Shown piece by piece: positions 10,892-25,308 of a stretch of 64,000 nucleotides of DNA (within the stretch, counting starts at the first letter, position 1; every line of letters begins with the position of its first letter). This stretch comes from Notospermus geniculatus (Eukaryota; Nemertea; Pilidiophora; Heteronemertea; Lineidae), in NCBI GenBank assembly GCA_002633025.1, contig NMRB01000418.1, positions 99,770 to 163,769 on the forward strand. Reading direction: 5' to 3'. The notes under the pieces are model-generated. The model was not told where the DNA came from. It was given only the letters and a program-made list of their open reading frames with translations, and did no database searches. Made by a program: the position numbers and the translations under genes.

Positions 10892-13800
10892 AAGTATAAA
10901 AGATCACTGACGGGCCACTGATCATGACTTTCTTGGCAGAGGGCACCATGAGCAACATTCCTGCCACAGGATCCAAGTTAAGGCAACTTCTTTGGTGCCC
11001 TTTCTGGCACTAGGAAAGGTTGCTTAAACTTGGAACTGGAGAGAGAAAGACTTGAAAGAGATACAGCTTGCTGTTTCAATCATGATGTCCAGAAGTACAT
11101 GTATCCAGAAAAGGAAGAAGCATGCTGATGGCTGCATGGTTCTAATTGGCCAATGTTAGCTGGCTGCTGGTCACCTGCCCCGGTCCTCCTACATTGTGTT
11201 CAACTGAAGAAAGGGTGTTGAGATGAGGCCAATTTGTTTGCAAGACAAGGCTACCCTGTTGTGCAACTTGATGTCTGGTCGACAGGATGAATGCAGTGGA
11301 GGATGTCGGTCCATGGACTCTTGAAGTAGTCCACGAACTACAGCAATGACAATCAGACTGGGATGAAGTCAGGGGACCTGGATCCAAGGAAGACGCTGTT
11401 GGTGGTCAGCCCTTATATCAAAGACACCTCTGATCCTTAATGATCTGGATCAGACCAACTTCCATGCAAAAATGACAGATCAATGGAATTTAGTGACCTC
11501 ATCAAGAACCCAGAGAGGTATGTCACCCTGGGGAATTGCTTCTTTTTCACAATGATGGTGGTCATGCACAGTCAAAATTCATCTGCTTAATGGAACAGAA
11601 GATTACACATATTTCTGCACAAAAATTACATTTTTTTCAGAGCGGCACTTGCCAAGGGGCGATGCTGGTGTCCTCATGAATGGGTTTTAAGAAAATCCGT
11701 GATAAATGTGATGTTGGTGATGAAGCACCATGGTCGTGACATTTGGGTGGTCCTTCCATATGACAAAGGCAGTGTGCCGGGCCACACTTCTGATGCAGGA
11801 TTTATCATGATACTAGAATTAGGACTGGAACGCCTGAGGTGCTTGATGCAAAATGCTTTTGCTGCATCTTTCTGAAGGCAGGAAAGAACTGCATAAAAAG
11901 CAACAGCAAAGGAAGCTATGCTGAGCTGAAGGAGAGTAGAGCAAATTCCAGAGCTATGAATGTTGTGAAGGGAGGGTTGGGCAATGGATCATCAAGAGAG
12001 GGGGATAACATCAGACATTGAAGACACCTGTCATGTTGGTAGTGCTGGAACCTCAACACACCTTACTGACATTAGACCCCAAATAAAAGCTAAGAACTAC
12101 AGAAAAACCAGTATTTGACGTGACAGAATAGAAAGAGCTGATTGACAGTCACTGGGAATTAAGCAAAGCATAGTCATCACTAAATCCCTTTTTTATTGAC
12201 CCCTGATCTGTTTGCCAAAATCAAATGACCGACTTAAGTGCTGTAGGTATGCACTCTGCACACTGACCGTCAAAACAAACCCTCCCAAATCGTGCCACTC
12301 CTAGGCAATTTGACAGAGGCATGTAATCATTCCAATATTTAGTCAAATATAGCTACACTTTGTGTGTGTCAACCTGGGTAAGACCCCCAAACTAATAAAT
12401 CAGGAATTCAGCGACAGTCTCAAGAATGAATGGAAGATTTTTCTTCCAAAGTTTGGTGGACAACATAGACCAATCCAGAAGGAACACATTGTGTGGAATG
12501 CTGCAATACTGACAGCTGAGTGAAGAACTGTCAAGGCTTCTTTCCATCCGCGGGACCGTGCGGACAATCCCATTGCCAGCGAGCCACAAACACAAGGCAT
12601 GGAGGACAAGCAAGATACACTTACTCCTCCATGCTCACAGTGCTAATTGTGCTACAGAGCTGAACTGGTGACACTACCAACACTTGTAATGAAGTCTCTG
12701 ATTGGTTGATCCACACCATTTCTTGCCAGCATCAAGGAGAGGTGGGCTTTTCAAAGCATCCTGAGACAGAAACAGAGAAGTGGTGTCTTCAGGTATGCAT
12801 AAATCTGTAATAAAAATATTGGTGTCAGTGAATTTACTCTAGCAAATCATCAACAACGATAAAATTCCTCTATCGTTGGTGCACATTGCTTCAAATCTTT
12901 GCACTACAAACATTTATGAATGGCTTTATTAACCACTGAAGTGTCCATGTTTCCTTACAACTGAAGCCATAGACTCAAAAGTGTGAATGGAATAGTAAAA
13001 CTAATATAAAGAGCCAGCCATGCACATCCGAAGTCCATCAGTAAACTACTTGTAGTTGTTGAACAAGGCAATGGTCAAAACCAAAGGTTGAGGGAAAAGG
13101 TTTGCTTTTACAAAAGTCCTTTGGCAGTCGATGGTTGTTTATTATTATTATTATTATTATCAAACATTTATATAGCGCTTTATTCATAAAATATTCTAAA
13201 GTGCTTCACAGTTTAAAACATTTTTTTATTAAAACATTACATTACATATATCACACACCAAAAAAAATAATGGTTAGAAGGCATTTTTCCCACACAACAA
13301 AACAATCATGCAAGTCACACACTTTTTTTTCAAAATCATCATCAAAATAGCGTTATAACGACCACTGATAGCCAATTAAGTAATAATATTTTGTTAATGA
13401 TACTACAACATTTTTACCCATATGCAATCAACACAATACTGTTGCTCAGTTCAACACGTAAGTAAGGACCAAAAGGTGACCAAGTTCAACGGGTTAATAT
13501 TGGCAATTAGTAAAGAATCTGAACATAATTAACCTATTAATACCTAATGGGGCAATTACTGGTTACTAATTGCTCCAGGACTATCATCATCAAAACCGTT
13601 CATAACTGTGGAATGATCATTCATCTAGACCAATCCATCATTAGTTTGTTTCGTTGATGTCAATATGAAACTAATTAGTGTACCACCTTCGTTAGTATGT
13701 TTTGTTAACGAGAGTGACTTCCATTAATTACCCTGTAAGTGATCTCAACAGTTGGTGACGTGTTTGGTGTAATGCATTTTTTTCATCATTTTCTCCAAAA

Positions 13801-14408
13801 CTTCAAAGTTTATCTTTGACTTTCAAAGTTTATTTTTGACTTTCACTTTTTTCCCCTCCAATTTGATATTTTGAGGTCGTACAGGGTACATGAATACAAT
13901 CAACGAAGACAGAGGGCTTGAGAATCAAAAAGTCCAGACCCAGGTCATAGGGTGAGTGAATAAAGCACCCTTTCATCAAGGTAATAGTCATGTATTCTGG
14001 TCCTGAAGATCCTTCCTCAAGCTGTAAACCCAAACACCATTTCAAAGAGGGGTAGCCACTTCATTTGTTGCGAACAGCAATGTTGGCACCAGGAGTTTGA
14101 AGAAGGCGTCGGGAACATTAGGATGAAATTACACCGAATAATCAGAACACAACAAGGACACAATGCCATGGGTGTTTTTTTATGCAGGATTCAATGTCCA
14201 ACTGTGCCGAGGAACTTTACTGCCTCATTCTACCAAGGGTGTAGACAAATTCCTCCTCCTCATTGGGTTCCTGCTGTGGGCGTAATAGCAACTCTTGACC
14301 ACTTCTTTCCAATGTTACACAGGTAATCGCCATAACTTCCACTCCATCAGCCATGGCAGCATTGACACCAACTTCTAACAACAGACAAATTGGGCATTGT
14401 GACTATAA
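10892..14408. other. Gene-free stretch
   Basis: No gene recognised. It includes the TTA microsatellite near 13140 and a doubled 23-base motif CAAAGTTTATCTTTGACTTT near 13804. Confidence 0.55.
13138..13225. repeat. TTA microsatellite next to a TATAGCGCTTTA repeat tail
   Basis: (TTA)n at about 13140-13160 is followed by TATATAGCGCTTTATTC and AAAGTGCTTCACAG, words I associate with dispersed repeats of marine animals. Probably the end of a degraded retroelement. Confidence 0.5.
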
Positions 14409-14652
14409 AGGGCGGTTTACACTAGGTTGCACCAAGTTGCAAGTTGCAAGTTGCAGCAACTTGCAACTTGTTGCAAACTACCTGGGACGGTTTACACATA
14501 GAAAAATCGATGCAACATCCAGCGTGATCGAGTTGCAACAAGTTGCATGCCTGTTTACACATGCAACTTTTATGAAACGTTTTGGTCTCATCAGGTTTAT
14601 GCAACAAGTTGCATGAAGTTGCATATGAAAAGTTGCATGTGTAAACGGGCCT
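14409..14652. mobile_element. Harbinger-like MITE with TAA target duplication
   Basis: Ends AGGGCGGTTTACACTA and GTGTAAACGGGCCT are inverted, bordered by TAA on both sides (14406-14408, 14653-14655). The interior repeats GTTGCAA/TTGCAAC words many times in both orientations. The 3-bp TWA target suggests PIF/Harbinger transposase. Confidence 0.78.
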
Positions 14653-15448
14653 TAACTGGCTACAGACGCCTAAAGTGAGTCAAATGGCCATCTGAAGGAT
14701 TCCAATTGCAGATAATTTAAGAAAAAGCCCGTTAATCTTTTTGTGTTTGGAATTTGGCAATAATGATGCATGACACCAAAAAATGACAATTTTTTCACCG
14801 CTTTCCTTTGGAAAACAGACAAAGTGTTGTGGTGGTGTGTTGGTCAGTCACAAACTGATCCATGAGGAGTTGGAACTCCAATGCTCTCTCAGGTTCCCTT
14901 TATTTTTAATACTTTGCAGTTCCAAATCTTTCAACACCACTGCTCACTAAAGGATGGGGTGGGGTGGAGGATTTTGTTATAAATCGTTATTTGTGAATTC
15001 GGAAGACTGGACAGTGAATTTTCTATGATGAGACATTGAACTTCCCATCTCCCCTCTTCCCATCTCCACACTCCCCTGACGCCTTCTGCCATCCAAGACA
15101 TACCCTGCCCCGGTAACCATTACTCCTGGTTAGCATGTTTACAGTCCAGAAGTCAAGCCAATGAGTGATTATTCCATTTCACAGTCTGGATTGCCTAAAA
15201 AATCGATACCAGCATGATTTATCTGTCATCTCAAGAATGATAAATTCACCAACGGAGCATTGTGCAATTACCTTGTCCTGAAGATGGAATCTATTGTGGT
15301 ATTAAAAGTGAAAAATCTATAAATCATCATTGAAAGTGTTCTGAATATTAAAGCAGAGTCTAACACTAAGTGGATTAAGTTTTTGCCAAGATGGAAATGA
15401 CTGTCATCTCGTGAGATGCAGTTGAAGTGATAAGCAGTTCAGCTGGGC

Positions 15449-15621
15449 AATAGGAGCAGTCAGCCGCGCATATTGCTAACAGATGGCAGCACAGTCTTAG
15501 CGGACCAAATGTACAGGAAATCTATTATGATCGCTGCTCGATCGATAATGACTGGGTCCGCTAGATGCATTGAATTGGGCCCTAGTGACACCTAGTGGTC
15601 AACTCGCTGACAGCTCCTATT
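15449..15621. mobile_element. AATAGGAGC-TIR element, copy 2
   Basis: The complete copy: AATAGGAGCAGTCAGC at the left and GCTGACAGCTCCTATT at the right are inverted repeats. 173 bases, non-coding. Confidence 0.88.
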
Positions 15622-18600
15622 GCTCCTTTTTTGTATTTCTGGCTGAGCTGACTGACCGTAAGTTGATTCATTCGAAAGAAATTGATATTATCGTAAAGGA
15701 ACCAATGGTTTGATTTTCATCTTCAATTTTACTGTCCTTGGCCAGGTTGCCTTGGCATGCTGCATCATTGCATCAAACATGCATTGTACATGCTGTATTT
15801 CTGTAGGAGTATTGGAAACTTTCACTATAGTCAAAGATAGTGCATTTGTAGCAAAAAATGAACCAGTGATTCATGTTTCAACTTCATTTTAATACACCTG
15901 CGCAGAATAATTAATATTTGCTTAGTGGATTGCTGTGTGAGATGGTTGTTTGCTTTGTATTTGGAAAGGAGCTGAACAATTTTACCATCTTGCATACTCA
16001 CTAGTGCCTGTGGTTCTTTACTATCAATCACTACGACAGAGTTGAGCAGTTTTCAGCGGTTGGCCTAAAATTGGTATTTTACCAACTACAACCAAAAGAA
16101 AAGCTGACAAAATGGTAAAAATATTTGCATAGGGTTAGGAAGCAGGTGGATAACGGTTGCATAATGATGCAGTAAGGAATAGGGTAAATAATAAAGACGG
16201 GTGATCAGTGTGTAAACTGGTTTCTAAGTCATCAAATAACATGTTTCTCCACTTCTAATCCTTTTAGAAAACATTTTTGTTGAATTCCATGCAGGGTCTT
16301 GATCTTACACAATTTTGCCAGATTCCTCTCTTCGTCTTACACAATCTTGCCGACTCCTGGTCCAAGCCCATTCAAACTGAATCCCAAGCAACAAAAGCTG
16401 TTATTTGATGTAAAGCAACTGGAAAAAAGCCCTGTGGACAGATTTTCTTGTTAGGTGACAGAAGTCTCTTGTTGTTGAAAAAGCCATGTCAGCCTAAATG
16501 AAAACATGGCCACAACATGCTGAAGAGGTCATTACTGATGAACACATTCTTTCATCTGTTGAGGACCTGTTTGCTCAAGAGATATTAGAGACATCACATG
16601 TTTGCATTGGTCCATTGTCTCAATGTAGGTGATTGGTTCACGGATCCCAAAGGGTTAAATCATCCTATGGTGATGTCACCTCAAACGCTTCAGACAACAA
16701 AACAGCAATCCTGATGGAATTGCCATCTCATTGCATGTCCAACAATAACAAATGGAGACAGGTAGACTTCCAGTCACTTCAAGTGGTCAAGCAAAGTAAT
16801 GGTACACTGACCTTACACAAAAAGGTATTCGAAGTGTGAAGTGCGATGCCACGCCAGCTACATCAGCTCTTGACAAGCATGTAACGGTTTTGAGCACCTT
16901 AGGTGAAGGGTGATGTGATGGACATTTTTTCCCATTGTTGAAAAAGAATTTGATGACATGTGCCCAAAGATTTTTTTAAAAAGCATCACAAAGAAAGGGA
17001 GAACTTCTGATCCTGTAAAAGGGAAGGGGTGTTGGTGTTCTCACCTGGTGGTCAGATATTTTCAGGTCGTTAGCATCAGGAAGCAAGGACAGCTTAAACA
17101 GGGCAGGGGTGAAGCACACCATCAGAGGAAAAGAAGCAGCCTCTGCATTATAAAGTGCATACTTTATAGATGCTGATGAGAGATCGGGCATGAAGGTAGG
17201 CAGAGAGTTGGCCAATTTCTTCAGGTCATTAACATCAACACTACATCAACTGCATCCCTCTTTATGTAAAATGATGAACCCTGCCTCACCCCAAAGAAAA
17301 TGATGATCTCAATCGAAGTACAAAACACTCCCAAACCTTTAAACACATTCAATTTGACAAGTTTATGGAAATAACTGATAATTCATGGACGGCTTTCTGA
17401 CTCCCTGGAGTCTGCTGACTTCACCAGAACAAAAGGAAGTGGCAGCATTGCAGGTCACAAATAGCAGAACAAACACACATCATGACACTGCCACCCTTGT
17501 GCAAACTTGTCCAGATTATAATAGGTTTCTGGGAGCCTGCTGATGGATGGTACAGTCTCCCGAGAGGATGAAAAACCAACAAATGGTGCACAGAGCATGA
17601 AGGATGCAGTCACTGGACTGCATGATGCATGGCAGCATAATCCAGACTGATGGACTAGACATCCGTAACTGCTGTCATGGCTGTTGTGCTGATGATCTAT
17701 ATACGCATCCTGGACAACGAGCAGGTAATAGTCAAATGCTGGCAAGGAAACCATCAAGGTACACATGTACATCAAGATTTACCAAGCATGCCAAGGAACC
17801 TTCACCAGTTTGAAGGATGTAACCCATCTCTGAAGTAACCCATCTCTGATCATGCAGTCTTCATCATCATCATCATCAGCAGCAGCAGTCGAAGGTAATC
17901 CTGTTGACTGTCTTACAACACCAGTAAACTCCTATTCATAAAACTGGCAAAAAACTTTCTTTTTCAAACACCAGCGGCAGCACAGAAGCTTTAGGCACTC
18001 TCTCATCCTTTTATTTCATTCCAGTGGTAAAAACCAAGACTTTGATTTCAAAAGCAGTCGCTTCTTTCGGCTAATGTGTACACTGAAAAGGGAGAACTGA
18101 AAGTATTGACTTTTTGTCACTTCCAGCATAATTTCCGAGAGCGTGAATACGGTTGTCAATTTTCTAAAATTAAATCATGGATCGGCTGTTTAATTAAAGG
18201 TGAAATCCGATCTCGCGCAATCAAAACAGTCGTTTATCTCATGAAGAATAACAGAGATCCTGATGAAAAAATCAATTGGATTGTGGCTTTTTGAATCCAG
18301 GGGAAAGTTAAGATGACTAGTTAATCAAAGTCCGTTATGCAAGATGAACAAAGGAACCCCATGGTGATGGTGGGACAAATTACAAATGGAAGTCTTCATT
18401 CTCCACCTATCTCGTTGGACAAGGCTTTAGATCATTGGTAAATCTCATACAAAATGCATGACTTGTTCCTTCCAGTTCGTGGACTTGGCTGACCTGAAAT
18501 ATTCATGAAAAGTGCCAACCTGAGGAAGAATATAGGAACATATTGCCTGATTCCTGCATATGCAATCGGGTATGGGAAAGGCAAAAAATAACAAAACCTG

Positions 18601-19648
18601 CAATAGCCTGATGCCACTGTCGCCAATAGTGAGATCTGGTGATTGCAGAGGAAGACATCATCAAAAATTCATGAGTGACACAATTTTTTCACACAATTTT
18701 CCTCACTCCAGGGCAAAAACTCTACTCCGTACATACAGCAGGCACCCACAGCAGCATACCCGAATCAACAAAAGCTTATTATGCCCCTCGGCACATTTTT
18801 AATGTCCTTTCCTGTACTGCAGTTGGCAGCAACTCATAATCCTTGTTGGAATTTTCATTAGATTCTGACCCGGAAGGAAGGTCTGAACTTCTGACCTCAT
18901 ATCCTCCACAAAGTCCCATCAGCAAAGTTTAGAATGAATGGTCCTTTGCATAAATGCCAAAACCAAGACTTTCTTCCCTACAAGCAATAGCCTAATCATG
19001 CAACTGCCTTGTTCCATTTGCCAACAACCGCTTTCCCAAAGTAAACTGGGACTGGGCATCCATGATGCATCATGCCAGCAGTTGTCTCTGCCACAATTAC
19101 CGGTAAGGCACGAGTTCTCAGTACACAAATCATGCAGCATGGAACCTAATAAGATTTGTATTACATTCAAAGATCATGCTGTACCAGGTCCACCCTCACA
19201 GCCTCTTTTCTACCAGGTTGCCATCCAACATCATCCTCGTGGCACAAAATCAGGTTTTCTTGAATAGGATCAATACCTGCCCTGTCAGGACCAACAAGGG
19301 TAGACCAATTGCCGCCTGCTTTAAGATGCGCTTGTTCGGAATCAGATTTTCCTGTCTGAATTCGTGAGGTTTATAGGTAATCAATGAGACAGAGAGAGCT
19401 TTTATTGCATTTGAAATCATATCTTTATAGTACAGAGGATTTACATGGTCATAGATTTGCTGAATGTGACATGGTAGCAGAACAATATTGGTGACAGTAT
19501 GTTGGCTGATTTACCATCTTTTACTTGTGGAATACACTGAATCTTTCACTTCATCTGTAGAGATCCTCATGATTCATGACCAGAGGTAACTTCATGACAG
19601 GAATTTTGGAGAAACTCCCAAAGCTTTCAAATCCACACGATGTCCCAC

Positions 19649-19731
19649 CCTCCCACAGCAGGGCTTTGGTCTCGTTCCTCTTCATACAAGACGACGAAGA
19701 GGACCGAGGTAAAAACCCCTGCTGTGGGAGG
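19649..19731. repeat. Small palindromic element, CCTCCCACAGCAGGG arms
   Basis: Perfect 15-base arms CCTCCCACAGCAGGG and CCCTGCTGTGGGAGG enclose partly paired sequence. A relative lies at 1353-1406 and a single arm near 9160. Confidence 0.8.
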
Positions 19732-20694
19732 ATGACGATGTCCAAGAAACATGGCAATAAGGTTCCTCCAAAATCGTATAGCATTACACATCTCCAATGG
19801 CGAATGTACTTTATGTAGATCCCTCTGTCTCGGATCAAAAGCAACCCCAGTCAATGTCCTTCTCATTTGATCTTCAACAAGGACCCCTTCAGATGGCTTC
19901 AAGGTTGCACCTCTTCATTCTTCACAGAACTGATTGTTCAGAATCTCTACATCAATGCGTTGAACATTCAAGGTCAAAAGCCATATCTATCAAAGTTCAC
20001 ATGAATAGAGTGTGACATTTTGGGATGCACCATCCACAATACACAGTAAATCTTGCTTTGTGCCATCAAGGTACCCCCGGCCAAAATGGCCCGCCATAAA
20101 CCGACCAGAGTGAGTAGAACTGCATGGTTTCTCTTCTCAACATCCACAAAGGTATCCGCACGGATCCAATTGTCAGTATGAGGGAAAGTACAGCAACTTC
20201 TGATGACTGGGCCATTACCATAGAGAGTACTTGGACTTCACTGTAGAGGAACCCACATCACTTTGTGTGACATGTTGGGGACACCAGCTCCTTGATGAAC
20301 TCATGTCTACTTCAGACATGTCAGATCAGCTAAGTTGCTTGGGACGCAGAGTATGAGTTGGACAAGTTAGACATTGATGTCAAGAGAGACAATTGACAGC
20401 CTTCTGACATGAGTCATGCTCGAAATGATTATGAAAGAACCAGTGTTTTTACAGAGTTTGGAAGCAGTCTCTGGTCAGGTTACAGACCAAACATTGCACA
20501 ATTGGGTATAAGCTCCTACAAAGTGATGGGCATTCAGCATCTATCACATTATTGGTTTAGAGACAGATGCTGTGTCTCCAAAATCAAACTCGCTGTACAA
20601 ACTGATGACAAATGCAAAATGGTCTCAACATGCCCTGGAGATATTTAGGTACAAACCACGACCAGATAAATTTGTACTCATTGGAATATTAATT

Positions 20695-21052
20695 CAGGGT
20701 TATATCTAGGATTTCAGGTGCAAACTTTGTGAAAAGGGCACTTCAACCTAGAAAAGGGCACTTTTTATTCGCGACATTTCTACTAACGGAATTTGAGAGG
20801 CTTGTCAGTTAAAAATGTCTTTATAACTCCAGTCAACAGCCAATTTAAGGCAGTTTCTAAGGTGATACGACCAAAAGGGACCATGGCAGAGGGTCTGGGA
20901 GGTACTAAAACCTAAAAAAAAAAAAAAAAAATTTTTTTTTTTTTTTTTTTAGGGGCAGGGCGGCGCCCTAGGGGGTTAAAAAAGGGCTCAGCGGCGCCCC
21001 CTTTCGGCGGCACGGCGTACCGCCGCTCTAAAATGGCCTAGATATAACCCTG
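20695..21052. mobile_element. hAT-like MITE with CAGGGTTATATCTAGG TIRs
   Basis: CAGGGTTATATCTAGG at the left is mirrored by CCTAGATATAACCCTG at the right. The interior has a run of A directly followed by a run of T and a GC-rich stretch with repeated GGCGCC. CAGGG ends are typical of hAT elements; I cannot show an exact 8-bp target duplication. Confidence 0.75.
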
Positions 21053-24000
21053 TAATTATGTGGTGCAGTCAGTTAGAATACAACACAGGGTCTCTAATTA
21101 CGCCAAATGAGGAACAATTAGGGACCTAATGGATTATGTGGAAGGATTAACGCATGAGCCTTTTTTATTCAAGTTTCTTCCAGAATAGGATATTTGCTGA
21201 ATAGAGTCCATGGGATGCCACAAATCTCCACGAACACCAATAGGTTTTGACAGAAAGTGTCACCACTGGGCTTATCCTGGTATTTCCTCAGGGAGGGCTA
21301 GAAAGCAATTTTTATTTTCATTTCAGTATTGACGGATTAGGGAGCCAGTTCTGTAGGCCTATCAATACTTATCCTACAGACAACCAACGCCAACCATTGG
21401 AGAAGATCAGTTCATACAATCAAAATACCTCATGGCAATCCTGTGCGTGTTTGTTAATCAATCCCAAGTCTATGCCAGTGCTGACTAAATGCAAGATACG
21501 TTACAAGAAAAACCTGTTCGAACTTAAACTCAGGAGGTAGGAAGAAGATGTACACATTTCCGGAGAAGCTACATGAGATAGACATCACCTTCCTGATATC
21601 TGTCTGGGAATGGCACATAGGCTAAAAAAAAGTGAAAAAACCTTGTCCTCCAATGGGTAAAGTACTGTGACCTAAAGTGATAAATGTCCACAGAGATAAA
21701 GCAATTGCTATGTGTATGGGCTTCCAACAGAAGCAAATTCCCTGGTTGACCTTAGGCCTCGGCCATTCACTCGTAAACTCATAATACTGGTAAGACTGAT
21801 TTGACAAATTTTGATGGACAGGAACACCCCCCAGCAATGCTCAAGCCGGATGATTATCAACAGACACAATAGGCCTATGACAATTGCTGTGCCAAGAAAT
21901 GATATTAATGAAAGTGGCAGCTTTGTCATCCAAGGACATTGGTGTCGTCTTATACGATTTGATGGGTGGTTAAAGCTTGAAGTGGATTGCTTTAGAAAAT
22001 ACCTATTGATGTGTCAATTCTCGATAATTTTCATTAGAATGTTATACTTCCGTTCATAAAAAGCAATTTGGTCCGGGCGTCCTATCTTCATAGCCCGCAT
22101 AATCCTTCTAAACGGAAACTATTTTCACACCTTTGGAGACATTTTGAATTCATTTCAATTGAGGTTAATGCAGGCTGCTTAATTCACAATCAGTATTATA
22201 GATTTTCGTGTCTGTCTATGATTAGCCTAAATTTCTTGCCATGGGGGACGATAACCTTCTTGTTGTCATTTGTATTTCCCTTGAATTCTTTCTCCTTTTC
22301 TTGCATGTTTGAAGACTTCCTGCAGGTTTGCTGACCTAAATGAAGACAATGGCACTTCACATTACATGTCGATTAGACATTAATTCAACCACCTCTGCCC
22401 TGATCCAATTAATCATCAATCACTCCCACCCTCTTAATTTTCAATTCATATTTCATGATATATCAGGAAAGGTTCTATCATGCACAGAAAGGAAAGAAAC
22501 TCACCCAGCTTAGCCCAGAGAGGTGAACTGGGGATACCATAGAAATGGCCACCAGAGAAAAAAGGTGTAATTTGCTGCATTGCATTGCATCTCTTGGGCG
22601 AGTCCCATGAGCTGTGCTCCAGTATGCATCATTCATGACTCATGCAGATCTCGATTGATTAGGGACTGAGGAAAAAGACCCTTAATGCCATGAATGCGGA
22701 TACAGGGTAATACCACTGGGAAAAAGACACTGATAAAGGAAAAAATCAAGAGATGATCCAACACGATAGCCTATCACTCAAGATAATCGCAATTTACACC
22801 AAAAATGGCAGAAAATCTCAGATGTAAATCTGCAGTTTTTCATATTTTTTATCCACGTGGATGGACGTTAGCCCCAAGACAATGGCCATAACAGTCACTA
22901 GCTGCGGAACAGAATGTTGATGAAGTTTTAGATTGGATTTATTGCCATCTACAGCACTTTATGGTGAATCTGAGCGGTGTCTAGGTGGCGGATATGAGTT
23001 TTTCCTGATGAGAACACATTCTGGTTGGTGATGTCCAAAGTAGTCCTGGATCAAGTTGTCCTGAGACCTGGGCCAGTGAACCAAGCAAGCTGCCTATAGA
23101 GATCTGGGCCAGTGGGCCAAGTTTTTCAGAAACCTGGGCCACTGGACCAAGTTATCCAGAGGCTGGGGCCAGTGGAACCAAGGTTTCCAGAGACCTGGAC
23201 CAAATTATCCAGAGACCTGGGCTGGCAGGGGATAAAGTTGTCCAGAGACCTGGGCCAGTAAACCAAGGTCCGAGGAAGAGTGAAACATCATACCTTTGGA
23301 CTGCTTCCATTTCATCAGTGTTCAGCATCAGCTCAAGCAGCTGCTGAGCACCATATTCCTGTCTTGATGAAATATTTATTCCTTGATAATGATTTCGAAC
23401 ATTAGGATGACAAACGACCTCATATCATCGGTGTTGATGACTGGGTCCAGGAGATTGTCATTTTATGGGTCGGCAGGGGAAGGAGTCAGTTATTTGAAGA
23501 GGAGGAACATTTTTATGGTTGGAATGTCTGTTTTATGGGATGAGGTACTGTGCTGGTTGTGGTGACCCATCAACGACCAGTATATGGCCTCAATTACCAA
23601 CCATGTAAATATGCTTGAGGGGAAATGCATTTGGAGATAGGATGAAAACTTTGACATGTGGCATGATCTGCATGGCTTTCATTACAAGATAACGTATTTT
23701 CTGTTCTCTTATCAACTGCTCCTTTAGGTAGTCACAGATGGGCTCTTAACTGTAATTTTAGTTGGCCTGAGGGATTTTTTATTTGATCTTTCAAAACAGC
23801 ACTTCGATCACTGCACGCTGCACTGTGTGATAACAGGCAATGACTGAAAATTTCGCAGGCTCATGTTGCATCCCAAACCCATCCAAGTGACTTTCTAGGT
23901 AGGAAAATAACAGAAAGGAGCCTTCTAACTCAACTGAGACAGGTGACTCTCTAGCTAAGAAAGCAATAGCAAGGGCCTCTCACACTCAGATTAGGGCTCA

Positions 24001-25037
24001 AACATGTATTTATAAATCATCGTTGATATGATTGCAAATGGCTTGAAAATGCCATGATTTTTCTCAACTCTGGCTGGAAAGGAATGCCTGGTAGATTCAA
24101 TACCAGTTCTATTCTTTTGTGATAAACGCCATAGGCCTATGGGGCGTATACAGTGCTGATTGAGAGAATGAGACAGATGGTACAGTGGCATGCATGGTGA
24201 AGGCAATTGCCATGGCAACCACAACAATTATTAGTAACACTTTTATGAAAATAGGCCTCAATATACATCAGAGTAAAACAGCATACCGTAACTCACGGTT
24301 GAGTCTGAAATACATGTAAGAGATGAGACACATGCAGATTTGAATAGAAAAGTGTTGTCACTGCATGACCTCACAGAATTTTAGTGTTGGTAATAGCTAG
24401 GGTAGGCGTTCACTTTCAGAAGGTAGGGGAGTCCTCCAAATTTCCAAAGCTATTTTCCATGACTCATCGTTATATTATAAAAAGCTGTCTCATTCAACAA
24501 TGGCATGATCAAGTGGTACACATCTCAGCAAGTGCTACATCCTGTATAATTTGTCTATGAATTCCATGGTTATATTTGTTCAATGATTTTATAATGTGAT
24601 GGCACGATGAACTGTAAAAGTCATCACAAATTGTCTGACGGTTCCAATGAGGAGATCGAGTGCAACTGAAGGTAGCTGGTCACAAGACAGGCTTGTCTCT
24701 TCTGTAGGAGGAAATCCAGGATATCAATATGGCCTCCCTATCTGTGCAAACACACTTTTGCCTTTATTTGATGATTTCCGGCATGTTTGTATGGACAAGG
24801 CTAAAACAGATGACGCCATGATGTCAATGTAGAAATATTTCCAGAGTGGATAGCATGTTCATGATATTTGCAAATTGGTCGCATGACAAGGATATACTCT
24901 GCCAAAATTCTTGGAAATGTCCAGCTATTGTCTTGTACTAATTCCCCTCAGACAAAGCAGTGGGGGAAATCTTCACCTTGACAAGAACTCAGAGGGTTCA
25001 CACGTCCTCTAAGAAATTTCTGCCAAAAGTAATTCTT
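21053..25037. other. Gene-free stretch
   Basis: Nothing recognisable except the minisatellite at 23045. Short frames only. Confidence 0.55.
23045..23270. repeat. Degenerate minisatellite with CCAGAGACCTGGGCCAGT
   Basis: CCAGAGACCTGGGCCAGTG plus an AACCAAGTT-like part recurs six to seven times with unequal spacing of about 30-39 bases. Non-coding. Confidence 0.7.
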
Positions 25038-25308
25038 NNNNNNNNNNNNNNNNNNNNNNNNNNNNNNNNNNNNNNNNNNNNNNNNNNNNNNNNNNNNNNN
25101 NNNNNNNNNNNNNNNNNNNNNNNNNNNNNNNNNNNNNNNNNNNNNNNNNNNNNNNNNNNNNNNNNNNNNNNNNNNNNNNNNNNNNNNNNNNNNNNNNNNN
25201 NNNNNNNNNNNNNNNNNNNNNNNNNNNNNNNNNNNNNNNNNNNNNNNNNNNNNNNNNNNNNNNNNNNNNNNNNNNNNNNNNNNNNNNNNNNNNNNNNNNN
25301 NNNNNNNN
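25038..25308. other. Assembly gap
   Basis: A run of 271 N about 0.7 kb beyond the 3' end of GTF2E1. Nothing is known of the hidden sequence. Confidence 0.99.

Larger units (their letters stand above)
14653..20694. other. Gene-free stretch
   Basis: Apart from the element at 15449 and the palindrome at 19649 I see only short frames (109 codons or less), a (CAT)n(CAG)n run near 17860-17890, and a doubled GTAACCCATCTCTGA near 17820. Confidence 0.55.

Noticed and set aside
10543-10921. Three overlapping plus-strand frames of His/Ile/Leu-rich repeats
   Set aside because: All come from the 23-bp minisatellite, which is open in every plus frame; no protein-like signal outside the repeat.
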